NCBI GenBank assembly: GCA_035506275.1
Contig: DATJPT010000019.1
Coordinates: forward strand, 1-64,000
Direction of reading: 5' to 3'
Origin: Bacteroidota bacterium
GTDB lineage: Bacteria; Bacteroidota; Ignavibacteria; UBA10030; UBA8401
Length of the DNA: 64,000 bases
Part shown: in pieces, positions 17,012 to 26,654 of the stretch
Layout of the letters: each line of letters starts with the position of its first letter
How positions within the stretch are numbered: position 1 is the stretch's first letter
The notes under the pieces: generated by a model
Seen by the model: only the letters and a program-made list of their open reading frames with translations
Databases searched by the model: none
What the model was told of the DNA's origin: nothing
Translations under genes and position numbers: made by a program

Positions 17012-17568
17012 TGGGATTTGAACTTCTGCGAACCGAAAAAATCTACTCGGGGAGGATCGTCACCCTGGTCGTCGACCATGGGAAGTACAGCTCGGGGAAT
17101 CCGGCCGTCAGGGAAATCATCCAGCATCCGGGGGGAGCCGTCGTGCTCGCGGTCTTCGAGAACAACGATATTCTGCTGGTCAGACAATTCAGGTACCCGA
17201 TCGGCGCGGAGGTGGTTGAATTGCCGGCGGGGAAGCTCGACGGCAAGGAAGACCCCCAGCATTGCGCCGAGCGCGAACTTCGGGAAGAAACGGGTTATCT
17301 CGCAAACCGATGGACAAAGCTGACCACCCTCATGACGACGCCGGGATTCTGCAACGAACGGCTCCATATTTTCATGGCACAGGATCTTTCTCTCTCCCCC
17401 CAGGGACAGGCGCTGGAAGAGGGGGAACAGACTATGAAACTTCTCCGCGTTCCGCTCGACGAAGCGATCGCAATGGCCGAGCGGGGGGAGATTGCGGACG
17501 GAAAGACGATCGCCGGCATATTTCTCGGCGAACGTTTGCTCCGAAGGAAGAATCACCATGGAACATGA
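17011..17568 (+). CDS. NUDIX hydrolase, ADP-ribose pyrophosphatase type
   Basis: 185 residues. The start was set at the ATG overlapping the MscS stop; the longer frame reads into that gene. A complete Nudix box is present (G-x5-E-x7-REL-REETGY), preceded by VVELPAGK, as in ADP-sugar pyrophosphatases such as NudF. It likely cleaves ADP-ribose to AMP and ribose-5-phosphate. It slightly overlaps the start of the following small zinc-protein gene. Confidence 0.9.
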   Translation: MGFELLRTEKIYSGRIVTLVVDHGKYSSGNPAVREIIQHPGGAVVLAVFENNDILLVRQFRYPIGAEVVELPAGKLDGKEDPQHCAERELREETGYLANRWTKLTTLMTTPGFCNERLHIFMAQDLSLSPQGQALEEGEQTMKLLRVPLDEAIAMAERGEIADGKTIAGIFLGERLLRRKNHHGT

Positions 17569-17743
17569 GCCGTCGAAAGAGCCGAAGAACCGGGCCTACC
17601 GGGTCGACCTGAAGCGCTGCATCTCGGCTTCATGCGACGGGGAACTGGCGGAAATGGCATACTACGAACGGAATAACTGGGTGACCGTTGAACTGCAATG
17701 CAACCGCTGCAAACGAAAATTTACCGTGAAGGTGGAGATGTGA
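17558..17743 (+). CDS. Small Cys-rich (zinc-ribbon-like) protein
   Basis: A 61-residue protein overlapping the end of the NUDIX gene by 11 bases. The start is the ATG at 17558. Four cysteines in two groups (KRCISASC and CNRCKRKF) suggest a zinc ribbon. No family name is recognised. Coupling to the NUDIX gene suggests expression together, but function is unknown. Confidence 0.65.
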   Translation: MEHEPSKEPKNRAYRVDLKRCISASCDGELAEMAYYERNNWVTVELQCNRCKRKFTVKVEM

Positions 17744-17864
17744 TTCAGTGAACAGTCAACAATGATCAGTGAGCAAGGTTTTAGGACGCACGACCGCGGT
17801 GTCAGCACCCAACGCCTATTACCTGACGCTCAAAACCTGGAACAAGTCAGAATCTAGAATCACA

Positions 17865-18503
17865 ATGCTCAAAAACATCATCTTCGACGTCGACGGGACG
17901 CTGCTCGACTCGAAGCGCGATATTGCCGGTGCGCAATTGTGGGTTCTGCAGCAGCTTGGCGTTCAAAATTACACGGAAGAAGATCTCTATCCCCATATCG
18001 GCAAGACGCTGCAGGAAACCTTCACGCTCCTCCTGCCGGACCGGCTCCACCCAAGGATCCCCGAGGCGGCAATAATGTACCGCGATTATTACCGTCCCCG
18101 TTCTCTTGACACGACGAAACTCTTCCCGGGCGTCAAGGAGACGATCGAAATCCTTCACATTAAAAAGATCAATCTTGCGACAGCGACGATCAAGTCGAGC
18201 GAAACGACAAAGAAGATTCTGACCCATTTTGACATCGCGGAATATTTCTCGCAGCTCCAGGGGACCGACGGCATGCCCCACAAGCCGAATCCCGCGATCC
18301 TTAACAAGATCCTTCGCGAGCAGCAGTGGGCCGCGAACGAAACGCTCATGGTCGGCGATACCGAACGGGATATTCTCACCGGGAAAAATGCCGGCGTTGC
18401 CACCTGCGGCGTGACGTACGGCACGTGCACGCGCGAACAGATGACCGCCGCGCAGCCTGAATGGATCGTCGATACGTTTCCCCAGATACTGACGCTTCTC
18501 TGA
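17865..18503 (+). CDS. HAD-superfamily phosphatase (phosphoglycolate-phosphatase-like)
   Basis: 212 residues. The start was chosen so that the protein begins MLKNIIFDVDGTLLDS, HAD motif I with the nucleophile Asp; the longer frame from 17769 has no family match. Motif III/IV is seen as GDTERDILTGKNAG. A Gph/PgmB-like cap lies between. The substrate is unknown. It is followed after 3 bp by the pyrimidine phosphorylase gene, so it may dephosphorylate a pentose or nucleotide product in the same salvage pathway. Confidence 0.87.
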   Translation: MLKNIIFDVDGTLLDSKRDIAGAQLWVLQQLGVQNYTEEDLYPHIGKTLQETFTLLLPDRLHPRIPEAAIMYRDYYRPRSLDTTKLFPGVKETIEILHIKKINLATATIKSSETTKKILTHFDIAEYFSQLQGTDGMPHKPNPAILNKILREQQWAANETLMVGDTERDILTGKNAGVATCGVTYGTCTREQMTAAQPEWIVDTFPQILTLL

Positions 18504-18506
18504 TCT

Positions 18507-19838
18507 ATGACAGCCAACGAACTGATCCGCAAAAAAAGAAACGGCGGCGCTTTGTCGCCCGATGAATTGCAATTCCTCATCGACGGGTTCGTTAAAGGAA
18601 CCATTCCCGATTACCAGATGTCCGCTTTTCTGATGGCGACGTATTTTTCCGGAATGAATGCGGAGGAGACGCGCGAGTTCACCCGGCTGATGCTTCACTC
18701 CGGGGAAGTTGTCGACCTCTCTGCGATCCCGGGGCTCAAAGTCGATAAACATTCCACCGGCGGCGTCGGCGATAAGATCTCTCTTCCTCTGGTGCCGATC
18801 GTCGCGGCGTGCGGCGTACCGGTTCCGATGGTCAGCGGACATGGACTCGGCCATACAGGCGGGACGCTCGACAAGCTGGAATCGATTCCGGGGTTCAGCG
18901 CGTCGTTATCGGTCCCCGGTTACAAGAACGTGATCGCAGAGATAGGCGCGGTGATGGTCGGTCAGACAAAAGAGATCGCCCCCGCTGACAAAAAGATGTA
19001 CGCGTTGCGCGACGTGACCGCGACCGTGGAATCGATTCCGTTGATTGCCGGAAGCATCATGAGCAAGAAGCTCGCGGAAGGGATCGATGCGCTCGTGCTG
19101 GACATCAAGACCGGGCGGGGCGCTTTCATGCCGACATATGAAAAGGCCGCCGCGCTCGCCGCCGCGCTGGTAAAGATTGGCGATAGTTTTGGGAAGAAAA
19201 CAATCGGTTTTATCACGAGCATGGATCAGCCCCTCGGTTACGCCGTCGGCAACTGGATTGAAGTGGTCGAGTCGGTCGAATGCCTGCGGGGCAGGGACGT
19301 CCCCGATGTCATGGAATTGACATACGTGCTCGGCGGAATGATGCTGGTGCTGGGGAAGAAGGCTGAGACGCTTGCCGAAGGCATCGAGCGATGCAAGGAT
19401 GCCGTAAGGAACGGCAGGGCGTATGAAAAATTCATCCAGCTCGTGAAGCGTCAGGGGGGAGATGCATCCTTCATTGAACACCCGGAAAAATATGGCCGGC
19501 CGAAATATTCAAGCGAGATCACATCGGCGAGTACCGGCGTTATTACCGGAATCGACCCGCTCGAGATCGGCCTCACCGGAATCGACCTCGGCGCCGGCAG
19601 AACAAAGGTTGACGATGTTATCGACCCTAAGGCCGGAATTGTCCTTTCAAAAAAAATCGGTGATCCGGTAAAAGCCGGGGAGATACTTGCAAAGTTATAC
19701 ACCGATAACCAGCGATCGATCGATCCCGCAGCAAAAAGAATCGCCGCCGCATTTTCTGTCGGCCAGACAAAACCTGAGCAAACCACGCTCATCATCAGCC
19801 GCGTGGACGAGAACGGCATTTCCCCCTTCAAAATTTGA
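18507..19838 (+). CDS. deoA: Pyrimidine-nucleoside / thymidine phosphorylase
   Basis: A 443-residue salvage enzyme releasing thymine or uracil and (deoxy)ribose-1-phosphate. Family signatures are KHSTGGVGDKISL for phosphate binding, SGHGLGHTGGTLDKLE, and DIKTGRGAFM. Length is normal. The sequence does not by itself separate DeoA from the broader Pdp. The adjacent HAD gene suggests a two-gene unit. Confidence 0.92.
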   Translation: MTANELIRKKRNGGALSPDELQFLIDGFVKGTIPDYQMSAFLMATYFSGMNAEETREFTRLMLHSGEVVDLSAIPGLKVDKHSTGGVGDKISLPLVPIVAACGVPVPMVSGHGLGHTGGTLDKLESIPGFSASLSVPGYKNVIAEIGAVMVGQTKEIAPADKKMYALRDVTATVESIPLIAGSIMSKKLAEGIDALVLDIKTGRGAFMPTYEKAAALAAALVKIGDSFGKKTIGFITSMDQPLGYAVGNWIEVVESVECLRGRDVPDVMELTYVLGGMMLVLGKKAETLAEGIERCKDAVRNGRAYEKFIQLVKRQGGDASFIEHPEKYGRPKYSSEITSASTGVITGIDPLEIGLTGIDLGAGRTKVDDVIDPKAGIVLSKKIGDPVKAGEILAKLYTDNQRSIDPAAKRIAAAFSVGQTKPEQTTLIISRVDENGISPFKI

Positions 19839-20217
19839 TCATTGATCCCGCATCCGGGGTTATGAGGGAAGGGTTCTCTCGTCCCCAATCCTCGATCGGG
19901 AAGGGAGCAGATCTCGTTCCCGTTGTCTCCCGCCAAGAGACAAGTCGACGACGCCGCTCCCAAACTGAGTCTGGGATAGAGCGTGGAATGTGATTCTCGG
20001 CGCTGCCAACGGCCTTCCTTTCTTGACAATTCTTCCAAAAAGTCCTAATTTTTGGCAAGTGAGCATCTTCGCGTGAATTTGCTCATCTCACGGGGCATCC
20101 TCCAAGAATCTTTCCGGTGAATCCTGAACGGCGGGGGAGGATTTTTACTGCATCGCATCAGACTGCATTTGCCCGCTACGACTCCATCCACACAAGTCAA
20201 AGAAGGGAGCATTGACC
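19839..20217. other. Intergenic region without a recognised gene
   Basis: About 380 bp between the phosphorylase and the papain-like protease genes. Short open frames here lack codon structure or RBS. The last 20 bp carry an AGAAGGGAG ribosome site for the protease gene. Confidence 0.5.
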
Positions 20218-21003
20218 ATGGCCGTTAAACGTCGAAAAAAATCTTCAGCACCTGCGGGACGAAAACCAGGATATGGATGGGTGCCGGACCTTCCCGACCA
20301 CCAGGATCTCTTGTACAGCCAGGCTCGCGCCGTTCCTCCGTCGCTCCCGGCGTCGGTCGATCTTCGTTCAAAATGCCCGCCGGTCGAGAACCAGGGAGAA
20401 CTCGGCAGCTGCACCGCGAATGCACTTGCCGGGGCGCTTGAATTCATTGAATTGAAGAACGGCACGCCGCTTGTCGATGTCAGCCGGCTTTTCATCTACT
20501 TTAACGAGCGAGCGATCGAACATACCATCATGTCCGATTCGGGGGCGCAAATACGTGACGGCATAAAATCGCTCGCAAAACAAGGAGTTTGTCCGGAGAA
20601 AAAGTGGCCATACGTGATCTCAAAATTCGAGGACAAGCCGACGCCGGCATGCTATGCCGAGGCGAAAAAGCGTCTCATCACCTCGTATCACCGCATTCTG
20701 ACGCTTGACGAAATGCGGACCTGTCTTGCGGAGGGATTCCCGTTCGTCTTCGGCTTCACCGTCTACGAGAGCTTCGAGTCGCAAAAAGTCGCACAAACCG
20801 GCGTTGTTAACATGCCTTTGCCCGGCGAGCGTACTGTCGGAGGGCATGCCGTAGTGGGGATCGGGTACGCTGACAGCGACCGCCGTTTCATCGTCCGTAA
20901 TTCATGGGGAAAGGACTGGGGAGAACAAGGATACTTTACAATTCCGTACGACTATCTTGCCAACAGAAATTTGGCCGACGATTTTTGGACGATCAGGAAG
21001 TGA
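20218..21003 (+). CDS. C1 family (papain-like) cysteine peptidase
   Basis: 261 residues. The ATG at 20218 was preferred to a TTG two codons upstream. The papain catalytic set is present: Cys in ENQGELGSCTANA, His in GGHAVVGIGY, and Asn in VRNSWGKDWGEQGYF. The N-terminus is basic (KRRKKS) with no signal peptide, so it is either cytoplasmic or exported without a classical signal, and it lacks a long propeptide. Bacterial relatives are poorly characterised. Confidence 0.87.
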   Translation: MAVKRRKKSSAPAGRKPGYGWVPDLPDHQDLLYSQARAVPPSLPASVDLRSKCPPVENQGELGSCTANALAGALEFIELKNGTPLVDVSRLFIYFNERAIEHTIMSDSGAQIRDGIKSLAKQGVCPEKKWPYVISKFEDKPTPACYAEAKKRLITSYHRILTLDEMRTCLAEGFPFVFGFTVYESFESQKVAQTGVVNMPLPGERTVGGHAVVGIGYADSDRRFIVRNSWGKDWGEQGYFTIPYDYLANRNLADDFWTIRK

Positions 21004-21313
21004 GACAGGTATTGGCAAACGCACGATGCGTTCGCTCAACGTCGGATTCAGAATGACGGATCTCTCCGTCGGTTCGCGGCGACTCAGTTCGTGTCGATGT
21101 CTCTCCGGCGGACTCGCTGAAGGCGGACGAACCTCCGAGGTCCCGAAGGATTGGCTTTGCGAGACTGTTTCGGCGTATGCCTTCGCCATTCGCTCCGTTC
21201 AGAATCTCAGTGACGGGAATGTGACATGATTGACATTCATCGTTTTATTTTTTAAACTTTTGCAGATAGTTGAATTAATGCGTCGACTGCTCTCCTGGTG
21301 ATCGGAACCTGCA
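21004..21313. repeat. Intergenic region with repeat-like segment
   Basis: No gene is visible. The word ATTCAGAATGAC at 21046-21057 recurs at 62990-63001 in another intergenic region, and small palindromes such as AACGC/GCGTT occur. It may be part of a dispersed repeat. Confidence 0.4.
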
Positions 21314-21943
21314 ATGCACACGAAACTGATCCATCCGCTCATTCTTCTTACCTTCGTTCTTGCTCTTGTCTCTTACGCCCAGCCGCCTGACGCCATCGTC
21401 ATCGTCCGCCAGTCGACGCTGAACGGTTTTCTTACAGCTGTCGGGCCGGTCAGCGGAAAGGCGCCGTACGACGTTTTAGGAATCAAAGGAGAATATACCT
21501 GGGAGGTCAAGAACGCGCACATCGATCTGAAGCCGAATGCGGCGGCATTCGCCGCGGATGCGAGCGTTAAGGTCGGATTTTTTTCATACGGATCGGTGGC
21601 CAACGGGGAGGTGGAGATCAAATACCATCAGGAGACGAACAGGATCTCGGTCAAGGTGCTGAAAGCGTCCTTCGAAGTTTACACGAAAATTTTCGGCAAA
21701 AAGATCCACCTCGGCGACGTCGATATCTCGAAGTTCTACCGCCCCGAGTTTGAATTCGCCGGACCACAGCCGGTCCAACCCAGCGTGCTGGTGACGCTCC
21801 CGGGGGACAAATCCAAGACCGTCTATATTACGCCCTATAATCAGAACCTGAGAGTAGAGCAGGAACAGATCGTCGTAACGTCGAGTCTTCAATTTTCCGA
21901 CCAGCCTCCTCAGCCGGCGCCCGCTCCGCCATCGCAGCAGTGA
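21314..21943 (+). CDS. Secreted protein of unknown function
   Basis: A 209-residue product with a clear Sec signal peptide (hydrophobic core LILLTFVLALVSYA, then Q). The mature part is beta-rich with alternating hydrophobic residues (VKVGFFSYGSVANGEVEIKY) and ends in a Pro/Gln-rich tail. The layout recalls small periplasmic lipid-binding proteins, but I do not recognise a family. It is probably periplasmic. Confidence 0.65.
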   Translation: MHTKLIHPLILLTFVLALVSYAQPPDAIVIVRQSTLNGFLTAVGPVSGKAPYDVLGIKGEYTWEVKNAHIDLKPNAAAFAADASVKVGFFSYGSVANGEVEIKYHQETNRISVKVLKASFEVYTKIFGKKIHLGDVDISKFYRPEFEFAGPQPVQPSVLVTLPGDKSKTVYITPYNQNLRVEQEQIVVTSSLQFSDQPPQPAPAPPSQQ

Positions 21944-22099
21944 ACGCGAATGGCACAGTTGGGTGAAGCCGGCTGATAGGATTTTTGAAACTCCCTCAAG
22001 ACTTGGTTGCTTTCGCGGGACGGCCTGTCATGGCCGGATGCACGTTTAACTCACAACAGACTACACTCTCTTACTCACATCTCAGAAGGGGCGATTACA

Positions 22100-23527
22100 A
22101 TGGGAAAAGCAGGCGGTTTCCTCGAATATCCGCGCGTCAATCCGACATACCGGCCGGTCGTCGACCGGATCCACGACTATCACGAGTTTGTCAACCCTCT
22201 CACCGAAGAAGAAATAAAGAAGCAGGGGGCCCGGTGCATGGCATGCGGGGTTCCGTTCTGCCACTGGCTCGGCTGTCCGCTTCACAACGACATTCCCAAC
22301 TGGAACGATCTCGTCTACCGCGGCCAGTGGCGCGAAGCATACCAGCAGCTCGAATGGACAAACAGTTTCCCCGAAATTACGGCGCGCGTCTGTCCTGCAC
22401 TCTGCGAAGCCGCCTGCACGCTGGCAATCAACGTCAGCGCGGTCTCGATACGTCAGATCGAGCTCTTCGTCTCCGAGCGCGCGTTTGAGAACGGCTGGGT
22501 GGTGCCGGAGTTTCCCAATAAAGAAACGCATAAACGGGTCGCCGTCGTCGGCTCTGGGCCTGCCGGCCTGGCCGCTGCAAAGAGACTGCGCCAGCTTGGA
22601 GACTCAGTGACGGTGTTCGAGAAATCGGATAAAGCCGGAGGGATCCTCCGATACGGAATTCCCGACTTTAAGCTTGAGAAATGGGTTCTCGACAGGCGAA
22701 TAAAATTGATGACAGAGGAGGGGGTTCGCTTCGAGACGAATGTGAATGTTGGAGAAAACATTTCGGCGGATGAACTGCGAAGTACATTCGACGCGATCAT
22801 TCTTACTCCCGGCGCCGGCCGCGCGCGCGGATTGAATATTCCCGGAGCGGAGCTGGACGGGGTCCATCAGGCGATGGAGTATCTGACTCATTCGAACAAA
22901 TACGTCGCCGGTCTGAAAAAGCGCGATGAGATCATCTGGGCGGAAAACAAGAGCGTTGTTGTCATCGGCGGCGGCGATACGGGGAATGATTGCGTTGGTA
23001 CCGCGGTGCGGCAGGGAGCCAAAGAGGTGTATCAATTTGAAATTCTGCCCAAGCCCCGGGAGTGGGACAAACCGTACAATCCCGACTGGCCCGACTGGCC
23101 GAAGATCCTGCGGAACTCATCGTCGCATGAGGAGGGGTGTCATCGTGATTGGTCCGTTTCAGCGAAGAGATTTTCAGGGGACGGAACGAAGGTCGAGCGG
23201 GGAGAATTCGTGCGGGTTGGATGGAAGGAAGATGCAAAGGGGATCGGCAGGGAAATGTATGAAATTGCCGGGTCGGAGTTTGCTCTTGACGTCGACCTGG
23301 TTTTCCTTGCCATGGGTTTTGTCCATGTCGAACATGGACAATTGACGAACGGCCTGCAGGTCGCTCTGGATGAATGGGGAAACATCAAGGCCGCCCAGTA
23401 TGCGACGTCTGTTCCCGGTGTCTTTGCCGCCGGGGATGCGATGACAGGAGCGAGTCTGGTCGCACGCGCCATGCGTCACGGCCGTGAAGCAGCGTCAGCA
23501 TGCCATGTGTATATGCAGGGGACATAA
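22100..23527 (+). CDS. gltD: Glutamate synthase small subunit (NADPH-dependent)
   Basis: 475 residues, starting at MGKAGGF after an AAGGGG site. The N-terminal Fe-S domain has CMACGVPFCHWLGC and later CPALCEAAC. The FAD Rossmann motif is VVGSGPAGLAAAKR, the NADPH motif VVIGGGDTGNDC, and the C-terminal FAD contact GVFAAGDAMTGASLV. It passes electrons from NADPH to the GltB large subunit for glutamate synthesis. No gltB lies next to it, which is unusual; the partner may be elsewhere or the protein may feed another enzyme. Confidence 0.93.
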   Translation: MGKAGGFLEYPRVNPTYRPVVDRIHDYHEFVNPLTEEEIKKQGARCMACGVPFCHWLGCPLHNDIPNWNDLVYRGQWREAYQQLEWTNSFPEITARVCPALCEAACTLAINVSAVSIRQIELFVSERAFENGWVVPEFPNKETHKRVAVVGSGPAGLAAAKRLRQLGDSVTVFEKSDKAGGILRYGIPDFKLEKWVLDRRIKLMTEEGVRFETNVNVGENISADELRSTFDAIILTPGAGRARGLNIPGAELDGVHQAMEYLTHSNKYVAGLKKRDEIIWAENKSVVVIGGGDTGNDCVGTAVRQGAKEVYQFEILPKPREWDKPYNPDWPDWPKILRNSSSHEEGCHRDWSVSAKRFSGDGTKVERGEFVRVGWKEDAKGIGREMYEIAGSEFALDVDLVFLAMGFVHVEHGQLTNGLQVALDEWGNIKAAQYATSVPGVFAAGDAMTGASLVARAMRHGREAASACHVYMQGT

Positions 23528-23719
23528 CCGTGGTATTTTTGCAGGACGACTTTTCTGCATACATTGCCATCATTCCGGCATTTCTGCAGGGCGACCTCTA
23601 AGGTTGCGCATGTCGATATACGATCGCCTGGCGTGCAGAAATTCAAAACGCGGAAAATAGAAAGAAGCGGGGAAATGCGATCCCGTCGCGCCGAAGTGCC
23701 GAAAAGATCCAGCCTCCGG

Positions 23720-24286
23720 CTACGACGCCGGCACGTAGATGAGCACGACGTTTCCGTTGGAGAACGTACGTGATCTTGTCAGCTTCAATTGTACTTTATC
23801 CTTGACTCCATCGAACATCGTTCTCCCCCTCCCCAAGATCATCGGCGTGATGACGAACTGGTATTCGTCGATCAACCGCTCCTGCGTCAACTGTGCGATG
23901 ATACTGCCGCTCCCAAGGATCGCCATGTGGACGTCGGGCATGTTTTTCAACCTCCTGACCTCTCCGGCCATGTCGTTCTTCACAAACCTTGAATTCTCCC
24001 AGTCCGAACTTTCTATGGTTCTGGAGAAAACAACTTTTTGTCCGGAGTTCATCCGCTTTGCGACGACAGGATTGTTCTCCACTGCAGCCGGAGTCGGCCA
24101 ATACTTTTTCATCAGATCGTAGGTGACCCTCCCCAAAACGAGGACCCCGTCGCCGCTGGCGTTGCCGGCGACGTACGCATCCCACTCCTCGTCCTTTTTG
24201 GGATTGTACAGCCACGACATATCTCCGTTCGCATCCGTGAAGTATCCGTCCAGTGAGATCGAGTTAAAGGCAAGGAGTCGGCCCAT
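23720..24286 (-). CDS. Dihydrofolate-reductase-like (RibD C-terminal) protein
   Basis: 188 residues. The start was taken at MGRLLAFNSISLDGYF, the usual beginning of this family; the upstream extension runs into the msrB end. Motifs LGRVTYDLM, VVFSRTIE and ILGSGSIIAQL match RibD_C-type reductases (YyaP/YwjB-like), which bind NADPH. No folate or riboflavin genes are adjacent, so the substrate is unknown. It lies 17 bp after msrB and may be cotranscribed. Confidence 0.85.
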   Translation of the reverse strand: MGRLLAFNSISLDGYFTDANGDMSWLYNPKKDEEWDAYVAGNASGDGVLVLGRVTYDLMKKYWPTPAAVENNPVVAKRMNSGQKVVFSRTIESSDWENSRFVKNDMAGEVRRLKNMPDVHMAILGSGSIIAQLTQERLIDEYQFVITPMILGRGRTMFDGVKDKVQLKLTRSRTFSNGNVVLIYVPAS

Positions 24287-24303
24287 AGATACATCCTTGA
24301 AAT

Positions 24304-24858
24304 TCAGTCGTTGGATTTTTGCTGGGTCGTGTCGGGGACGAAATCGAGCACGATCGAGTTCATACAATAACGTTTGTGCGTCGGCGGCGGTCCGTCGTCG
24401 AACAGATGCCCGAGGTGACTTCCGCAGCGGCCGCAGAGGACCTCTATTCTCTCCATCCCCAACGAGTAGTCCCGCTGATATAGGACGGCTTGAGGCCGGG
24501 CAGTTTCAAAAAAACTCGGCCAGCCGCAGGTGCTCGCGAATTTCGAGTCCGACCTGAAGAGTCTGTTGCCGCACACGGCGCAGTAGTACGTGCCGATGCC
24601 TTCGAAGTTCCAGTATTTTCCGGTAAACGCCCATTCGGTTTCTTTCTCCCGTGCGACGGCGTACACCTTTGACGGCAGAATTTTTTTCCAGGCGGCATTA
24701 GAGAGGTTTAAAACAGTCGTGTCGGTCCTCGAATAGTACGGATTTTTATTCTGTTGTTCGTCTTCCATCAGTGCTGCCTCGGATTTTGTATTGCAGTTAA
24801 CCGACAATAACGCCGTCAGCGCGCCAAGCGCAATACTCAGAATTTTTGTCCGCCTCAT
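24304..24858 (-). CDS. msrB: Peptide-methionine (R)-S-oxide reductase, exported
   Basis: A 184-residue MsrB with an N-terminal hydrophobic signal ending near LLSVNC; this is an atypical lipobox, so lipidation is uncertain. The zinc ligands CAVC and CGRC are both present. Other motifs are [18 protein letters not shown] and the catalytic Cys in RYCMNS. It reduces Met-R-sulfoxide in envelope proteins. A second MsrB domain at 52 kb lacks the zinc cysteines. Confidence 0.93.
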   Translation of the reverse strand: MRRTKILSIALGALTALLSVNCNTKSEAALMEDEQQNKNPYYSRTDTTVLNLSNAAWKKILPSKVYAVAREKETEWAFTGKYWNFEGIGTYYCAVCGNRLFRSDSKFASTCGWPSFFETARPQAVLYQRDYSLGMERIEVLCGRCGSHLGHLFDDGPPPTHKRYCMNSIVLDFVPDTTQQKSND

Positions 24859-25030
24859 TGACGACTCTCCTTCGCATCGTTTGCTTAACGGATGTCCGGT
24901 GAACGATCATACGGCGCGATAAAAGCGCGCTTGAGAAAAGAGGAGGCTCTGCGCAACTTCATGGAAGCTTCGCGCGGCGGAGATCCAATTTCCTATAACT
25001 TGATTTTGACCCCCTTCGTTCCTTGCATGC

Positions 25031-26050
25031 TCATGCGACAAGGACGATTTTTCCTTCGATTCCGCCCGCTTCAAGCCGCTCGTTCGCCTTTCGGGCGTCG
25101 AGCAGGGGGAATGTCTGTGCGATGCGGGGGGCGATCTTGTTCTCCTGGAGAAGCCTGAAGAGTTCCAGCAAATCTTCGCGGAATGGCAGAGGGTCTTTTC
25201 GGTACCACATGGTGATCCCATAAAATGTGCCGCGCCGCCTTTTCAACCGACTTCCTATAAAAAGCGAAGCATAAGAATGAACAAGTTCGGAGGTTTTTCT
25301 GGCGCCGACGAAACCGTACCATACCGTCGTACCCCCTCTGCGGGTGGAAGCGATGCATTCGCCGGTCGCTCTGCCGCCGACCGCGTCGAAGGCCGCATCC
25401 ACTCCTTGCGGACGAACCCGATGAACGCCGTCATCGAGCGGTGCGAAGCGTCCTTCAATCGGTATCGCGCCGTAGGAAGAGACAATTTCATGATGTGCCT
25501 GCGCCGCTGCGCCGATTGCCGAAATGCCAAGCGCGCGGAGCAGATCGAGCAATGCCTGACCGACCCCGCCGTTCGCGGCGTTGACGAGCGCGGACTGTCC
25601 GGGCTGCAGGCGGGCTTTTCGCCGGATCATCTGGAATGCGGTGACATAATTCAGCACGAGCGAGACAGCGGCAAGATCGCTCAGGCCGGACGGTACTTTG
25701 ATCCAGTGCTCGGCCCCCCGCACCACATATTCCGCGTATCCTCCATACACCAACAGGGCACAGACACGGTCCCCTTCTTTTAAAGAAGCGACATCTTTGC
25801 CTACTGCATCGACGATGCCGATCGATTCGTAGCCGGGGATGAACGGGATCCGCGGCGCGAAAATGTACGAGCCGCGGCGCATGGTAACATCCGTTGCACC
25901 GACGCCCGTAGCCAGTACTTTGACTCGGACCTCTCCCGGGCCGGGAACCGGCATCGGCACCTCGACCACTCTGAGAACATCGGGACCTCCTTTGGCCGTC
26001 AGCATGACGGCCCGCATTGTCGGGATCGTCTTGTGTCTTATTTCCGCCAC
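25031..26050 (-). CDS. Zinc-independent medium-chain oxidoreductase (quinone-oxidoreductase type)
   Basis: A 339-residue MDR-superfamily enzyme. GroES-like domain features are PGPGEVRVKVLATGV and PGYESIGIV. The nucleotide-binding part has NAANGGVGQALLDLLRALG and a CxxG-free coenzyme site. The Cys/His catalytic zinc ligands of alcohol dehydrogenases are absent, so it belongs with the quinone oxidoreductase/crotonyl-reductase-like group using NADPH. The substrate is unknown. It is 10 bp after the TfoX-domain gene start region on the same strand, suggesting a pair. Confidence 0.85.
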   Translation of the reverse strand: MAEIRHKTIPTMRAVMLTAKGGPDVLRVVEVPMPVPGPGEVRVKVLATGVGATDVTMRRGSYIFAPRIPFIPGYESIGIVDAVGKDVASLKEGDRVCALLVYGGYAEYVVRGAEHWIKVPSGLSDLAAVSLVLNYVTAFQMIRRKARLQPGQSALVNAANGGVGQALLDLLRALGISAIGAAAQAHHEIVSSYGAIPIEGRFAPLDDGVHRVRPQGVDAAFDAVGGRATGECIASTRRGGTTVWYGFVGARKTSELVHSYASLFIGSRLKRRRGTFYGITMWYRKDPLPFREDLLELFRLLQENKIAPRIAQTFPLLDARKANERLEAGGIEGKIVLVA

Positions 26051-26060
26051 AGGGCTCCTT

Positions 26061-26405
26061 TCATTTATCTTTCTTTTTGGATGTCTTGGCGTATCGATTA
26101 AAACTCAACGACAGGGAGATCCAATGATCGAAATCCTTTTTTGTTTTCATCCCTTCTTCAGAAACAAGGACCCAGCCGATGTATTCTCGCCCTCTCATTC
26201 TCATCGTCCGGCATCCCTTTCGTTGAAGAGCCGAGTGGTGAAGGGCGGGGTCGATGCGGCACATCATTTCGTTGTGACCGACGGTGACGCACATTTTTCC
26301 GTTGACCATGAATGCTATGCCGCGAAACATCTTCCTTTCCCGAACCCGGGGAAGGTGGGCAAGAGCTTTTCTGATTCTTTCCGCAAGATGCTCGTCGTAT
26401 GCCAT
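26061..26405 (-). CDS. TfoX N-terminal-domain protein
   Basis: A 114-residue protein of the TfoX/Sxy N-terminal family (KMFRGIAFMVNGKMCVTVG, GWVLVSEEG). The family includes competence regulators, but single-domain versions like this are of unknown function. A Lys-rich C-terminus (TSKKKDK) ends close to the oxidoreductase start on the same strand. Confidence 0.8.
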   Translation of the reverse strand: MAYDEHLAERIRKALAHLPRVRERKMFRGIAFMVNGKMCVTVGHNEMMCRIDPALHHSALQRKGCRTMRMRGREYIGWVLVSEEGMKTKKDFDHWISLSLSFNRYAKTSKKKDK

Positions 26406-26654
26406 TGCCGTCCCGTGTTTAAGTTGAATGATGAATGATCGAGGTGAGCAATCCGGAGGTTTCCGAACTGTCGGACAAGTAAAGGGGGATTTTTCCCAAC
26501 CGGCTGCGTACTGATAATTGTTGGTCGGTAGAATAATAATCGGAAGAATTCCGCCACGGCATTACGCAAATCTACCGCTCCGGCCACAGAAAGGCAAATG
26601 CAAAGGCCGGGCGCTCGCGGCCGGGCTCGTCGTTGATACGCGATTTCTTTATGA

